Source of the DNA: AC-32 sp038236705
GTDB taxonomy: Bacteria; Actinomycetota; Thermoleophilia; Gaiellales; Gaiellaceae
Reading direction: 5' to 3'
NCBI GenBank assembly: GCA_038236705.1
Contig: JBBRZN010000008.1
Location: 8,313-72,312 of the forward strand
Length of the DNA stretch: 64,000 bases
This document shows positions 10,635-21,076 of this stretch, piece by piece. A model generated the notes under the pieces. That model searched no databases, was not told the origin of the DNA, and saw only the letters and a program-made list of their open reading frames with translations. A program made the translations under genes and the position numbers. Every line of letters begins with the position of its first letter. The stretch's first letter is position 1.

Positions 10635-12317
10635 CTACTTCACCGATCCCTGGTCGAGGAGGAAGTACCACTGCGGGCTGAACTGGTAGCCCTTGACGCG
10701 GTTCGAGAGAACGTCGATGTACTTCGGGTTGAACATCGAGACCCACGGCGCCTGATCGGTGACGTCGTGGTCGACCTGGGCCCAGAGCTGGTCGGCCGCC
10801 GAGGGATCGGTGATCCCGAGCTTGCCGGCCTTGTCCATGTTCGCCTGGATCCCCTTGACGCAGAACTCGGCGATGTTCGGGCTCGAGTTCGAGTTCGGGT
10901 GGAACGAGTTGCACCCGAGCAGGATGTTCAGGAAGTCCGAGGCGGCCGGGTAGTCCTGGTACCAGCTCGAGTACGCGAACTGCGGGTGGTTCTTCGAGTT
11001 CTGCGCGTACGGGTACTGGATGTCCGGTGAGAGGGCCTGCAAGGTGGCCTTGTAGCCGAGCTTGTTCAGGAGCCCGACGAAGTAGAGACCGAGCGCCTTG
11101 TCCACGTCGTTCGTGGTCGTGTTCACCTTGACCGCGGCGCCCTTCGTCCCCGACTCGGCCATCAACTTGTTGGCCTTCGCCATGTCCGGCCCCGTCCACT
11201 TGTCCGTGCCGCCACCTGCGGTGTACGGGCAGTACGGCTTGTAGCCCGGGAAATTCGGCGGCAGGATCTGGCAGGTCGGGACCGCGAGATTCGGCCCGCC
11301 GTAGATCTTCACGAGGGCGTTGCGGTCGGTCGCGTAGTTCACGGCCTGGCGGGCCTTGAGGTTGTCGAACGGCTTCTCCCGGACGTTGAAGGCGAAGTAC
11401 CAGACCGCCGTCAGCGGGTTGACGTGGACCCGCTCGGCGTACTTGCTGCTCAACTCCGTCAGGCGGTCGGCCGGCGGCTGGTCGAACATCCAGTCGGCCT
11501 GATTGTTCTCGACCGCGGTCACCTGGGCCTCGGGCGTGAGGCCGAACTTCTGCACGATCGTGTCGGGGTTGCCGTCCGGCTGCGCGTCCTTCGACCACTC
11601 CTTGAAGAACGTGTTGCGCACGAGCTTGATCTGCGTGTTCGCACCGTACTGGGCCCACTTGTAGGGGCCGGTGCCGGGCGGCGGGATGTTCACGTTCTTC
11701 GTGGGCGTGCTCGACGGAAGGATGAACGCGAACGGGACCGCGAGCTTGTCGAGGAACTCCGGATCGGCGGTGGTCAGGTTGAACGTGACCGTGCTGCCGT
11801 TGACGGTGATGCCCTGCGAGAGGTCACACGTCTTCGGCGTCTTGATGCACGCGTCGGCGCCCTGGATGACGTTGTACCAGGTGCCCGCGTTGGGGCTGTT
11901 GCCGATCTTGAACAGCCGCTCGAAGGTCGCCTTGACGTCGGCGCCGTCGAGCGTCGAGCCGTCCGAGAACTTGATCCCCGAGCGGAGCTTGAAAGCCCAG
12001 GTCTTGCCGCCGTTGGACGGCTTCGGAATCGACTCGGCGAGGTCCGGCACCTTCTTCGTGCCCGGTGCGCCCCCCACGCGCCTGAAGGCGATCAGGCCGT
12101 CATGCGAGAGGATCAGCAGCTGCCACTCCTGCAGGGTGTAGTTCACCTGCGGGTCCGGGGAGCCCGAAGGAGCGGCATTCGCGACGGTCTTCAGGTCGCC
12201 GCCCTGCCCGCCCGCGCTCGTGCTCTTGGTAGTGCTCTTCGACTTGCCGCCACAGCCTGCGGCGACAAGCGCCAGCGTGATTGCCACCGACGAGAACCCG
12301 ATCAACCAACGCTTCAC
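10635..12317 (-). CDS. oppA: Family 5 solute-binding lipoprotein of the peptide ABC importer (module 2)
   Basis: About 560 residues; first gene of the eight-gene transporter operon. A lipoprotein signal is clear: VKRWLIGFSSVAITLALVAAGC with lipobox VAAGC, then a Ser/Thr/Lys linker. The family 5 fold follows: SPDPQVNYTLQEW, WAFKLRSGIKFSDGSTLDGAD, NYATDRNALVKIY and WYQDYPAASDFLNILL. Start choice: an in-frame ATG at 12326 directly abuts AAGGAG with no spacer, whereas the GTG at 12317 has that same ribosome site at nine bases, so I prefer the GTG. Unlike the second binding protein in the operon it is lipid-anchored, so the two may serve different ligands or cell positions. Confidence 0.92.
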   Translation of the reverse strand: MKRWLIGFSSVAITLALVAAGCGGKSKSTTKSTSAGGQGGDLKTVANAAPSGSPDPQVNYTLQEWQLLILSHDGLIAFRRVGGAPGTKKVPDLAESIPKPSNGGKTWAFKLRSGIKFSDGSTLDGADVKATFERLFKIGNSPNAGTWYNVIQGADACIKTPKTCDLSQGITVNGSTVTFNLTTADPEFLDKLAVPFAFILPSSTPTKNVNIPPPGTGPYKWAQYGANTQIKLVRNTFFKEWSKDAQPDGNPDTIVQKFGLTPEAQVTAVENNQADWMFDQPPADRLTELSSKYAERVHVNPLTAVWYFAFNVREKPFDNLKARQAVNYATDRNALVKIYGGPNLAVPTCQILPPNFPGYKPYCPYTAGGGTDKWTGPDMAKANKLMAESGTKGAAVKVNTTTNDVDKALGLYFVGLLNKLGYKATLQALSPDIQYPYAQNSKNHPQFAYSSWYQDYPAASDFLNILLGCNSFHPNSNSSPNIAEFCVKGIQANMDKAGKLGITDPSAADQLWAQVDHDVTDQAPWVSMFNPKYIDVLSNRVKGYQFSPQWYFLLDQGSVK

Positions 12318-12427
12318 CCGGACCATCTCCTTCCGGTCGACTCGCGGTCATCCGCTTGTATCTACGGACGCCGAGGAAGGGCCGGATGTTAGCGGGCTGG
12401 GTGTTTTCTGAGCGGGACTACCGAGAG

Positions 12428-13624
<1,197 letters not shown>

Positions 13625-13633
13625 TCATTTTTA

Positions 13634-15814
13634 CTATTCCGCTACTGCGGCCTCTTTGGTTTCCTTCCGGGCGGGGAAGTCGAACTCGACTTTGCCCTCC
13701 TCGTTCAAGACGAGGCGCGCGCGAAAAGGTTTGCCGGCACGCGAGCGAAAACCCGAGATGACTTCCTTGGTCTTGCCCTCCTCGATCAGCTGGCGGGCGA
13801 TCTCGGGGGTGAGCGTGCGGCCGGCGACGCGCTTCCAGACGACGAAGCCGCAGCCTGTCTCTTCGCGGCTCTTCCAGCTCGTGCAGCCATAGGCCTTCGA
13901 GTTCTCCTTGATGATCTCGCCGGTCTCGGCACCGCAGCGCGGGCACGGGCCGAGCTCCACGCGCTCGGGGCGTAGCTTCTCCTTGTCGAGCGCTGCGATC
14001 TGCTCGACGGTGGCCCGCGTGAAGTCCTCGATGTCCTTGATGAACTTGTCGCGATCGTCGTTGCCGCGCTCGATGTCGGTCAGGCGCTTCTCCCAGTCGC
14101 CGGTCAGCTCCGGTGAGGTGAGTGGGTGCTCCTCGAGCATCGTGATGACCTGTAGGCCCTTCGGGGTCGGCGTCAAGTCCTTGCCGGCGCGCTCGATGTA
14201 CTCGCGGCGGATCAGCGTCTCGATGGTCTCGGCGCGGGTGGCCGGGGTGCCGAGGCCGCTCTCCTTCATCGCCTCGCGCAACTCCTCGTCGTCGATCAGC
14301 TTGCCGGCGGTTTCCATCGCGGAGAGCAGCGTCGCCTCGGTGTAGCGGGGCGGCGGCTTGGTCTCCTTCGCCTCGGACTCGGCGGCGACGCACTTGACGC
14401 TCTGGCCCTGCTCGAGCGGGGGCAGCTCCGCGCTTTCGTCCTCGGAGTCCTCGTCCTGCTGCCGGGCCTTCTTGTCCTCGTCGGACTCGAGCCCGTAGAC
14501 GCCGCGCCAACCCGCCTCGAGGGTGATCTTGCCCCGGCTGCGGAAGCGCTCCTGCTCGACGAGCGTGACGATCGTCGTGCGCGCGAAGCGGGCAGGCGGA
14601 TGGAAGACGGCGAGGAAGCGGCGGGCGACGAGGTCGAAGATGCGCCGCTCGTCGGGGGAGAACCGGTCGAGCTCGTGCTCGACGTCGGTCGGGATGATCG
14701 CGTGGTGGTCGCTGACCTTCGAGTCGTTGACCACGCGGCCGAGCGGCAGCTGCTGCAGGCCGAGCACGAAGCGCGCCGCTTCGGCGTAGTCCGGAATCGG
14801 CTGGAGGGTGGCCGCGGTCGGCTTGAGCTGCGCGACGAGGTCGCCGGAGAGCCAGCGGGAGCTCGTACGCGGGTAGGTGATGGCCTTCTTGTCCTCGTAG
14901 AGCGACTGGGCAGCCGACAGCGTGCGCCGCGCGGAGAATCCGTAACGGCGGTTGGCGTCGCGCTGGAGCGAGGTCAGGTCGTAGAGGAGCGGCGCCCGCT
15001 CGGACTGCTCTTTGCGCTCGACCGACTCGACGACGCCGTCGGCGCCGGAGACCTTCGCCGCGATCTCGTCTGCGCGCTTGCCGTCCTTGAGGCGCGTCTC
15101 CTCGCCCTCGAACCAGAGGCCCTCGTAGCGTGGGTCGAACTGCGCGTGCACCAGCCAGTACGGCTCCGGCACGAAAGCCTGGATCTCGCGCTCGCGCTTG
15201 ACCATCAGCGCCAGCGTGGGCGTCTGCACGCGGCCGAGCGAGACGACGCCGCCGACCCAGGCGCGGCCGCGGATCGTGGCGGCGCGGGTCGCGTTCATGC
15301 CGACGAGCCAGTCGGCCTCGGAGCGGGAGCGCGCGGCAGCCTCGAGCTGCGCCAGCTGCTCGCCGGGGCGGAGCTTCTCGAAGCCTTCCTTGATCGCCTG
15401 CTTCGTCATCGAGCTGATCCAGAGGCGCTCGACCGGCTTGTCGACGCCCGAGGTCTCGTAGATGTACGCGAAGATCAGTTCGCCCTCGCGGCCGGCGTCA
15501 CAGGCGTTGACGATGCGCGTCACGTCGTCGCGCTTGAGCAGCTTGTGGATCACCTTCAGCTGCTTCTCCGCCTTCTTGTCGCGCGCCTGCAGGCGGAACG
15601 CCTCCGGAAGGATCGGCAGATCGGCCATCCGCCACTTCTTGAAGCGCTCGTCGTACTCCTCGGGGTTGATCAGCTCCACGAGATGGCCGACCGCGAAGGT
15701 GATCACGGTGTCGTCGGACTCGAGGTAGGAATCGTTGTTCTCGAACTTTCCAGGGAGTGCATCGGCCAGGTCCCGGGCGACCGACGGCTTCTCTGCGATC
15801 ACGAGTGTCTTCAC
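13634..15814 (-). CDS. topB: DNA topoisomerase III-like type IA topoisomerase
   Basis: 726 residues from the GTG at 15814, which has AAGGTGG five bases upstream; the frame runs 11 codons further without support. The TOPRIM domain begins VKTLVIAEKPSVARDLADAL and contains the metal site DAGREGELI. The active-site tyrosine is in ITYPRTSSRWLS. SLGRVQTPTLALMV and GLGTPATRAETIETLI are typical of TopB. The C-terminus has a degenerate zinc-ribbon/Toprim-Crpt region (CPRCGAETGEI...YGC...TGC). Type IA enzymes cut one strand by a 5'-phosphotyrosine link, relax negative supercoils and separate intertwined DNA. The motif set favours topoisomerase III over TopA. It precedes the sigma factor gene with a ten-base gap. 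Confidence 0.9.
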   Translation of the reverse strand: MKTLVIAEKPSVARDLADALPGKFENNDSYLESDDTVITFAVGHLVELINPEEYDERFKKWRMADLPILPEAFRLQARDKKAEKQLKVIHKLLKRDDVTRIVNACDAGREGELIFAYIYETSGVDKPVERLWISSMTKQAIKEGFEKLRPGEQLAQLEAAARSRSEADWLVGMNATRAATIRGRAWVGGVVSLGRVQTPTLALMVKREREIQAFVPEPYWLVHAQFDPRYEGLWFEGEETRLKDGKRADEIAAKVSGADGVVESVERKEQSERAPLLYDLTSLQRDANRRYGFSARRTLSAAQSLYEDKKAITYPRTSSRWLSGDLVAQLKPTAATLQPIPDYAEAARFVLGLQQLPLGRVVNDSKVSDHHAIIPTDVEHELDRFSPDERRIFDLVARRFLAVFHPPARFARTTIVTLVEQERFRSRGKITLEAGWRGVYGLESDEDKKARQQDEDSEDESAELPPLEQGQSVKCVAAESEAKETKPPPRYTEATLLSAMETAGKLIDDEELREAMKESGLGTPATRAETIETLIRREYIERAGKDLTPTPKGLQVITMLEEHPLTSPELTGDWEKRLTDIERGNDDRDKFIKDIEDFTRATVEQIAALDKEKLRPERVELGPCPRCGAETGEIIKENSKAYGCTSWKSREETGCGFVVWKRVAGRTLTPEIARQLIEEGKTKEVISGFRSRAGKPFRARLVLNEEGKVEFDFPARKETKEAAVAE

Positions 15815-15884
15815 GCGATCCACCTTAGCGAACGCCCAAAGCGGCACCGTAAGGGCGGAAAGCGCGCGGGTGACTCACGGAAAT

Positions 15885-16511
15885 GTGACGATTGCGGGCC
15901 CAATGGTCTCACCGCTCTACCTATTCGTCGGCACGGTCAGTTGGCCTTTCGTGCGGGGTCTCTTCCGGCTGCGCGTGCGCGGGCTCGAGCAGCTGCCCGA
16001 GGGTGGCTTCGTCCTCGCGGCCAACCACACCTCGAACTTCGACCCGTGGGCGCTCGGGATCCCGCTGCTGCCCCACCGGCAGCTGCGCTTCATGGCGAAG
16101 TCGGAGCTCTTCAACCCTGTGCTGGCACCGTTGCTACGGGCCGGGGGCGCGTTCAAGGTGCGGCGCGGCGAAGGCGACCTGGACGCGATGCGCACGGCGG
16201 CCGAGCTCGCCAGGGAGGGCGAGATCGTGGTCATGTTCCCCGAGGGGACGCGCCTGAGGAAGGGCCTGCGCAAGAAGCACAGCGCGCGGCCGCACACTGG
16301 CGCCGCGCGGATCGCCCTCGCCGCGGGGGTGCCGCTCGTGCCGGCAGCGATCACCGGCACCGATCGCCTCAGCCGGCTCGGGCCCTTGCGGGTCACCTAC
16401 GGCGAGCCGATCGACCTCTCCGATCTCGAGGGGCTGGACGTCAAGACGGCCTCGGCAGAGGCGACCGAGCGGCTGATGACGAAGATCGACGAGCTGAAGT
16501 CAGCAGCGTGA
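15885..16511 (+). CDS. plsC: 1-acyl-sn-glycerol-3-phosphate acyltransferase (PlsC-like)
   Basis: About 208 residues. Acyltransferase block I is NHTSNFDPW (the H-x4-D catalytic pair), block II lies near GGAFKVRRGEGD, block III is FPEGTRLRKG and block IV is VPLVPAAITGTD. The N-terminus is hydrophobic (SPLYLFVGTVSWPFV) and likely membrane-associated. The enzyme adds the second acyl chain to lysophosphatidic acid in phospholipid synthesis. The start could be GTG 15885 (weak GGA upstream) or ATG 15903. It is divergent from the topoisomerase gene, and its stop overlaps the GTG start of the exonuclease gene (GTGA). The family has several related activities, so the exact acyl acceptor is inferred. 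Confidence 0.88.
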   Translation: MTIAGPMVSPLYLFVGTVSWPFVRGLFRLRVRGLEQLPEGGFVLAANHTSNFDPWALGIPLLPHRQLRFMAKSELFNPVLAPLLRAGGAFKVRRGEGDLDAMRTAAELAREGEIVVMFPEGTRLRKGLRKKHSARPHTGAARIALAAGVPLVPAAITGTDRLSRLGPLRVTYGEPIDLSDLEGLDVKTASAEATERLMTKIDELKSAA

Positions 16512-17317
16512 AACCGCTTCTCGCCGTCGACGGCGACTCATTCGCGCACCGCGCCTACCACGCGCTCCCGAAGAGCATCCGCCTGAACGCGGTCGTGGGC
16601 TTCGCCAACATGCTGCTGGGCCTCTGGGAGGCGGAGCAGCCGCGCGCCGTTCTCGTCGGCTGGGACTCGCTTGGCTCGCCCACGTATCGCAACGAGGCCT
16701 ATGAGCCCTACCAGAGCGGGCGCGAGTTCGAGGAGTCGCTGCTCGAGCAGCTCGAGCTGCTACCGCAGTTCTCGGCCGCTCTCGGCTTCGCGATCGCGAA
16801 GGCGCCCGGGTACGAGGCGGACGACTTCCTCGCCGCGGCTGTCGCCACCGAGGAGAAGCGCGGCGGCGAGACCCTGGTCGCCACCTCCGACCGCGACCTC
16901 TTCCAGCTCGCGAGCGCGCGCACGACGATCCTCCAGCCCGTGCGCGGCGTCTCGGAGATCGCGCGCATCGGTCCGAACGAGGTGCGCGAGCGCTATGGGG
17001 TCGAGCCCGAGCAGGTGCCGGACTTCATCGCCCTGCGCGGCGATCCCTCCGACCGGCTCCCGGGAGCGGCCGGGATCGGCCCGAAGAAGGCGGCGGACGT
17101 GCTGCGGGAGCACGCGACGCTGGAGGACGCCCTGGCCGCCGGGCGCTTCGCCGCGGAGGCGGGGGATCTACGCCTCTACCGGCGAATAGCCGCGCTAGAC
17201 GCCTCTGCCCCTCTCCCTCCCCTCGAAGACCAGAAGCCAACGTGGGCAGAGGCGTCCTCCCTCACACGAAGCTGGGGCCTGAACCAGCTGGCCGACCGGC
17301 TCGAGCGCTTGGCCTAG
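16508..17317 (+). CDS. 5'-3' exonuclease (PIN-like/H3TH, polymerase I N-domain type)
   Basis: 269 residues, GTG start inside the plsC stop. Metal-binding acidic residues are seen in LLAVDGDSFAHRAYHA, in YEADDFLAA and in ATSDRDLFQL. The helix-three-turn DNA-binding motif is LRGDPSDRLPGAAGIGPKKAADVL. These define the family of stand-alone 5' nucleases related to the N-terminal domain of DNA polymerase I, which remove RNA primers and flaps. The length is typical and no polymerase domain follows. A stand-alone copy is common in actinobacteria in addition to polI. No regulatory element is evident beyond overlap with plsC. Confidence 0.93.
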   Translation: MKPLLAVDGDSFAHRAYHALPKSIRLNAVVGFANMLLGLWEAEQPRAVLVGWDSLGSPTYRNEAYEPYQSGREFEESLLEQLELLPQFSAALGFAIAKAPGYEADDFLAAAVATEEKRGGETLVATSDRDLFQLASARTTILQPVRGVSEIARIGPNEVRERYGVEPEQVPDFIALRGDPSDRLPGAAGIGPKKAADVLREHATLEDALAAGRFAAEAGDLRLYRRIAALDASAPLPPLEDQKPTWAEASSLTRSWGLNQLADRLERLA

Positions 17318-17326
17318 GATCGAGCC

Positions 17327-17566
17327 GTGGACCTCTGGCTCAGTGAGGCACGCGACGCGCTTGCCCAGGCGGCCGGCGTGCCGGCCGAGCAGCTCGAGCT
17401 CGACGAGGAGCAATCCCGCACGCTGCTCGACCTCGCCCGGATCGCCGCACACGACTCCGGCGAGCGGACGAATGCGCCCCTGCTCTGCTATCTCGTCGGC
17501 CGCGCGCAGGGCGGCGTCGATCTCGACGCCCTCGCCGAAGCCGTCCGCGGCCGATCGACCTCATAA
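17327..17566 (+). CDS. DUF6457 family small protein
   Basis: 79 residues, GTG start, ten bases after the exonuclease gene. It matches the DUF6457 pattern as I know it: DLWLSEARDALAQAAG, an acidic stretch, TLLDLARIAAHDSGERTNAPLLCYLVGRAQGG. These small helical proteins are frequent in actinobacteria and are sometimes fused or adjacent to molybdopterin-cofactor genes; their function is unknown. The 3' end overlaps the apparent start of the deacetylase-like gene in another frame. A MoaD-MoaE gene lies 12 kb away, which is too far to argue a link. Confidence 0.7.
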   Translation: MDLWLSEARDALAQAAGVPAEQLELDEEQSRTLLDLARIAAHDSGERTNAPLLCYLVGRAQGGVDLDALAEAVRGRSTS

Positions 17567-18399
17567 GCCATCCGGCGCTCGCGGAGCTGCATCCGACCGA
17601 GCCCCACGTCGAGAGCCGAGAGCGGCTCCTGGCCCTGCTGGAGGCCTTCGAGGTCGTCGAGGGGCGGCCGGCCTCGCGTGAACAAGTAGAGCGCTGCCAC
17701 TCGCGCGAGTATCTCGACCGGCTCGAGGGGATCGACGCCACGACGATGCTCGACCCGGACACCGTCGTTTCCGAGTCGAGCTACGAGGCTGCCCTGCTCG
17801 CCGCCGGCGGCGGGCTGGCCGCGGTCGACCGCGAAGGCTTCGCGCTCGTGCGGCCACCCGGACACCACGCGCTGCCCGGGCATGCGATGGGCTTCTGCCT
17901 GATCGACAACGTCGCCGTCGCGGCCCGCTACGCCCAGGCCGAGCTCGGCATCGGCCGGGTGGCGATCGTCGATTGGGACGTCCACCATGGCAACGGGACG
18001 CAGGACATCTTCTGGGACGACGACTCGGTCTTCTTCGCGTCGATCCACCAGTGGCCGTTCTACCCGGGCAGCGGTGGCCCCGGCGAAGGGAACGAGACCA
18101 CGGTCAACGTGCCGCTTCCCGCCGGCTCCGGCGACGAGGACTACCTGCGGGCCTTCGACGAGGTGGTCGCACCGGCGGTACTCGCGTTCGGGCCGGAGCT
18201 CGTGCTCGTCTCCGCCGGCTTCGATGCGCACGTGGAGGACCCGCTGGCGGGGATGCGCGTCACGGCCGACGGATTCCGGGAACTGGCACGCCGGTCGGCG
18301 GCTCTTGGCCCACGTGTGGCGGCGGTGCTCGAAGGCGGGTACGACCCGAGAACGCTGCCGGCGCTCGTCGGCCCAGCGCTCGATGGGTTCCAGGAATGA
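17554..18399 (+). CDS. Histone deacetylase/acetylpolyamine amidohydrolase family protein
   Basis: About 281 residues. The zinc hydrolase site is complete: PGHHALPGHAMGFCLIDNVA (the His pair), DWDVHHGNGTQD (zinc Asp and His), LVSAGFDAH (zinc Asp) and LEGGYDPRTL (Tyr). The family removes acetyl groups from lysine, acetoin-related substrates or polyamines. The reading frame up to LISHPALAELHPTEP is clearly homologous at its N-terminus, yet between the upstream region and ATG 17746 it has no ATG, GTG or TTG. Starting at 17746 would delete the conserved CHSREYLDRL. The start is thus non-standard (ATC 17554 or ATA 17563, next to the upstream stop TAA at 17564-17566) or the sequence has a local error. 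I give 17554 as the approximate start. Confidence 0.82.
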   Translation: MDLISHPALAELHPTEPHVESRERLLALLEAFEVVEGRPASREQVERCHSREYLDRLEGIDATTMLDPDTVVSESSYEAALLAAGGGLAAVDREGFALVRPPGHHALPGHAMGFCLIDNVAVAARYAQAELGIGRVAIVDWDVHHGNGTQDIFWDDDSVFFASIHQWPFYPGSGGPGEGNETTVNVPLPAGSGDEDYLRAFDEVVAPAVLAFGPELVLVSAGFDAHVEDPLAGMRVTADGFRELARRSAALGPRVAAVLEGGYDPRTLPALVGPALDGFQE

Positions 18400-18470
18400 C
18401 AACGGCCGGCCACCCACCCTGGGGATGCGATTCACCCACGAGGGCCACGGCAGGAGCCGATAACTGTGAT

Positions 18471-19109
18471 TTACGCGACGCGGGCCGCTGCGAGGGCGTC
18501 GAGCGCCTCGCGGCGGGAGGAGACGCCGAGCTTGCGCAGCAGGCTCTTCACGTGCGAGCGCACGGTGTGCTCGGAGATGTACAGCCGTCCGGCGATCTGG
18601 TCGGTGCCGAGGTGCTCGTCCAGCAGGAGCAGCACCTCGAGCTCGCGTGCGCTCAGCGACGAGGCGATCGCGTCGGGCACGCCGCTCCCGGCTCCGCCTT
18701 CGCGGACCTGCTCGAGCAGCCGCCGCGCGACCTCGCCGGAGAGAGCCGCCTCGCCCTTGCCCACGCCCCGCAGGAACTCAGCAATTCGCTCGGGCGGTTC
18801 GCTTTTGAGCAGGTAGCCGGCCGCGCCTCTACGGATCGCGGCGAGCAGGTCCTCCTCGGTGCCGGAGGCGGTCAGCACCACGACCTCGGTCTCGGGAGCA
18901 GCCTCTCGCAGGCACGGCAGCGCCTCGAGCCCGCTCATCCCCGGCATGGAGAGGTCGAGCAAGACGAGCTCCGGCCGGAGTTGCCGGGCCAATTCGATCG
19001 CCTCGGCACCGTCGGAAGCCTCGCCCACGACCGAGAAGCCGTGCTGGGCGAGCAACGCGGCCAGGGCGTCGCGCGTAATGGGGTGATCGTCCACGAGCAG
19101 GATCCGCAT
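18471..19109 (-). CDS. NarL/FixJ-type response regulator
   Basis: 212 residues from ATG 19109; longer upstream frames are shadows of the kinase gene. Receiver domain: MRILLVDDHPITRDAL, phosphoacceptor Asp in LVLLDLSMPGMSGLEAL, Thr in VVVLTASG and Lys in GYLLKSEPPERI. The C-terminal LuxR-type HTH is LSARELEVLLLL, then TDQIAGRLYISEHTVRSHVKSLLRKLG. It is divergently transcribed from the histidine kinase at 19155, with 45 bp between the start codons, and the two should form a cognate pair. The shared short intergenic region is the obvious place for autoregulation, but no clear operator repeat stands out. Confidence 0.93.
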   Translation of the reverse strand: MRILLVDDHPITRDALAALLAQHGFSVVGEASDGAEAIELARQLRPELVLLDLSMPGMSGLEALPCLREAAPETEVVVLTASGTEEDLLAAIRRGAAGYLLKSEPPERIAEFLRGVGKGEAALSGEVARRLLEQVREGGAGSGVPDAIASSLSARELEVLLLLDEHLGTDQIAGRLYISEHTVRSHVKSLLRKLGVSSRREALDALAAARVA

Positions 19110-19154
19110 GCAAGGGCTTATCGGCAGGGAGCGGTCTGCCGACAAGGGCTTTAA

Positions 19155-20540
19155 ATGCGGCGCGAACACAAAGACGACTATTACGCCTGGCTCTGGGGCG
19201 AGGTGCTCCTGATCGGGCTGCTCGGCGCTGCCCTGGCGCTTTTCGTGGCCTATCCGAGCCTCCGCAACACCTATTCCCTGCCCCACGTCCGCCTGGTGCT
19301 GGATACCGCCGTCATGCTCGCCGCCGGAATCGTGGCGGTGCTCGCCGGGATTCGCTTCTCCGTGGACGGGCGCCGACTCGACCTGCTCCTCTGCGGCGGC
19401 TTCACCGCAACCGCGGCGACGACGCTGACGTTCTCGGTCGCGCCCGTGCTCGGGAACGAGCCGCTGCACCGGACCGAGGCCTGGGCGGGGATCGGCGGCA
19501 AGCTCTTCGCGATGACCCTGATCGCGGCGGCGCCGTTCTCGAAGCGACGCACGAGCGGGCGCGGCCGACCTCTCGGCGAGATGCTGATGGCGGTTGCGAT
19601 CGTGCTCACCCTCTCCTGGTCCGTGGCGCATCAGGCGGCCTCCTCCCTGCCGCCGCTCACGGACGACAGCGGTGGCGACCAGCCGTTCCTGCTGCTGGGC
19701 TCGCTCGCGGCGCTGGCGCTGCTCTCCCTGATCGCCATGGTCGGCTTCGGGCTCCGCTTCCGCTCGCGCGGGAACGACCTCGACCGCTGGCTCTGCCTCG
19801 GCGCCACGCTCGCGCTCTTCGCGGAGCTCCACTACGTCTTCACGCCGCTGCTTTCGAGCCGCTTCGTCTCGCAGGGCGACTTCCTGCGCGTGCTCTCCTA
19901 CAGCGTCCTGCTCGTTGGCGTTTGGCGCGCGGTCCGCTACGCCGAGTTCGGCCGCGCCGTCGCCGAGGAGCGCGCGCGCGTCGCCCGCGAGATCCACGAC
20001 GGCCTTGCGCAGTACCTGTTCGTGGTCTCGACGCACGCGAGCATGCTCGAGAGCGGAGCCACCGACCCCGCCAAGACGCTGGCCCAGCTGAAGGACGCGG
20101 CGGCTGCGGCGCAGCAGGAGGCGCGCTTCGCGGTGCTCGCGCTCTCCTCGGCGGGCGGCTCTGCCCCATTCGACTCGGCTCTGCGCCGGTACGTCGACTT
20201 CCTCACGGCCGACGGCCTGCTCGAGGTCGACCTCGAGATCCAGGACGGCATCCGGCTCGCGCCCGACGAGCAGATCGAGATCTTCCGCATCGTGCAGGAG
20301 GGGCTCGCGAACGCTCGCAAGCACGCCGGCGCCGGTCGTGCGGTGGTGGAGATCGCCGAGCGTGCGGGCGAGCGCTCCGTGACCGTGGTAGACGACGGCT
20401 CCGGCTTCGACGAGGAAGAGATCGCGGCAGGCCAGGGCCTGAAGAACATGCGAGCCCGCGCGGCCTCGATCGGCGGCGACTTCCGGCTCGTCTCGGCACC
20501 CGGGCGCGGGACCACGCTCGAAGTCGTCTTGCGCGCCTAG
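19155..20540 (+). CDS. Membrane histidine kinase of the HisKA_3 (NarX/LiaS-like) class
   Basis: 461 residues. The N-terminal ~265 residues contain seven or eight hydrophobic segments (for example EVLLIGLLGAALALFVAY and LLGSLAALALLSLIAMVGF) with no extracellular domain, suggesting sensing within the membrane. The dimerisation/phosphoacceptor helix is ARVAREIHDGLAQYLF, His in REIHD. The ATPase has QEGLANARKHAGAGRAVVEI (N box), VVDDGSGFD (G1) and AAGQGLKNMRARA (G2). It should phosphorylate the divergently encoded NarL-type regulator. The stimulus is unknown. The gene is followed by a hairpin shared with rnpB, which is transcribed toward it. Confidence 0.92.
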   Translation: MRREHKDDYYAWLWGEVLLIGLLGAALALFVAYPSLRNTYSLPHVRLVLDTAVMLAAGIVAVLAGIRFSVDGRRLDLLLCGGFTATAATTLTFSVAPVLGNEPLHRTEAWAGIGGKLFAMTLIAAAPFSKRRTSGRGRPLGEMLMAVAIVLTLSWSVAHQAASSLPPLTDDSGGDQPFLLLGSLAALALLSLIAMVGFGLRFRSRGNDLDRWLCLGATLALFAELHYVFTPLLSSRFVSQGDFLRVLSYSVLLVGVWRAVRYAEFGRAVAEERARVAREIHDGLAQYLFVVSTHASMLESGATDPAKTLAQLKDAAAAAQQEARFAVLALSSAGGSAPFDSALRRYVDFLTADGLLEVDLEIQDGIRLAPDEQIEIFRIVQEGLANARKHAGAGRAVVEIAERAGERSVTVVDDGSGFDEEEIAAGQGLKNMRARAASIGGDFRLVSAPGRGTTLEVVLRA

Positions 20541-20548
20541 ACCACATA

Positions 20549-20574
20549 GAGAAGCCCCGTCTCCGGGGCTTCTC
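20549..20574. terminator. Bidirectional stem-loop between histidine kinase and rnpB
   Basis: GAGAAGCCCCG, loop TCTC, CGGGGCTTCTC: a perfect 11-bp stem. It lies nine bases after the kinase stop and directly after the RNase P RNA 3' end on the other strand, so it can terminate both. There is no long U-run on either side. Confidence 0.8.
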
Positions 20575-20576
20575 CG

Positions 20577-20884
<308 letters not shown>

Positions 20885-20898
<14 letters not shown>

Positions 20899-21076
20899 AG
20901 GTCAATTGTAGCCGCGGTTCGGCCGCCTCACCGTATTCCGCCCCGCACTCCGGGCACGCGATCCCGTCCACGCGGTGCAGGACGAACTCGCCGCACACCA
21001 GGCACTCGAGATTAACGCCGCGCAGGAGGGCGTTCAGCTCCTGGTCGAGCGTGCGATTGAGCGGCCGGACGGTCAT
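20885..21076 (-). CDS. Small zinc-ribbon protein co-translated with lexA
   Basis: 63 residues. Two CxxC knuckles (CLVC at about 25-28 and CPEC at about 41-44) make a zinc ribbon. An N-terminal helix, NRTLDQELNALLRGVN, precedes it. The ATG overlaps the lexA stop (ATGA), so it is translated from the SOS-regulated transcript. Its last codons overlap the 5' end of rnpB. I do not recognise a named family. Because of the coupling it should be induced by DNA damage with lexA, and it could bind nucleic acid or protein. It looks like a real gene because of the two clean metal-binding knuckles and the overlap. Confidence 0.75.
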
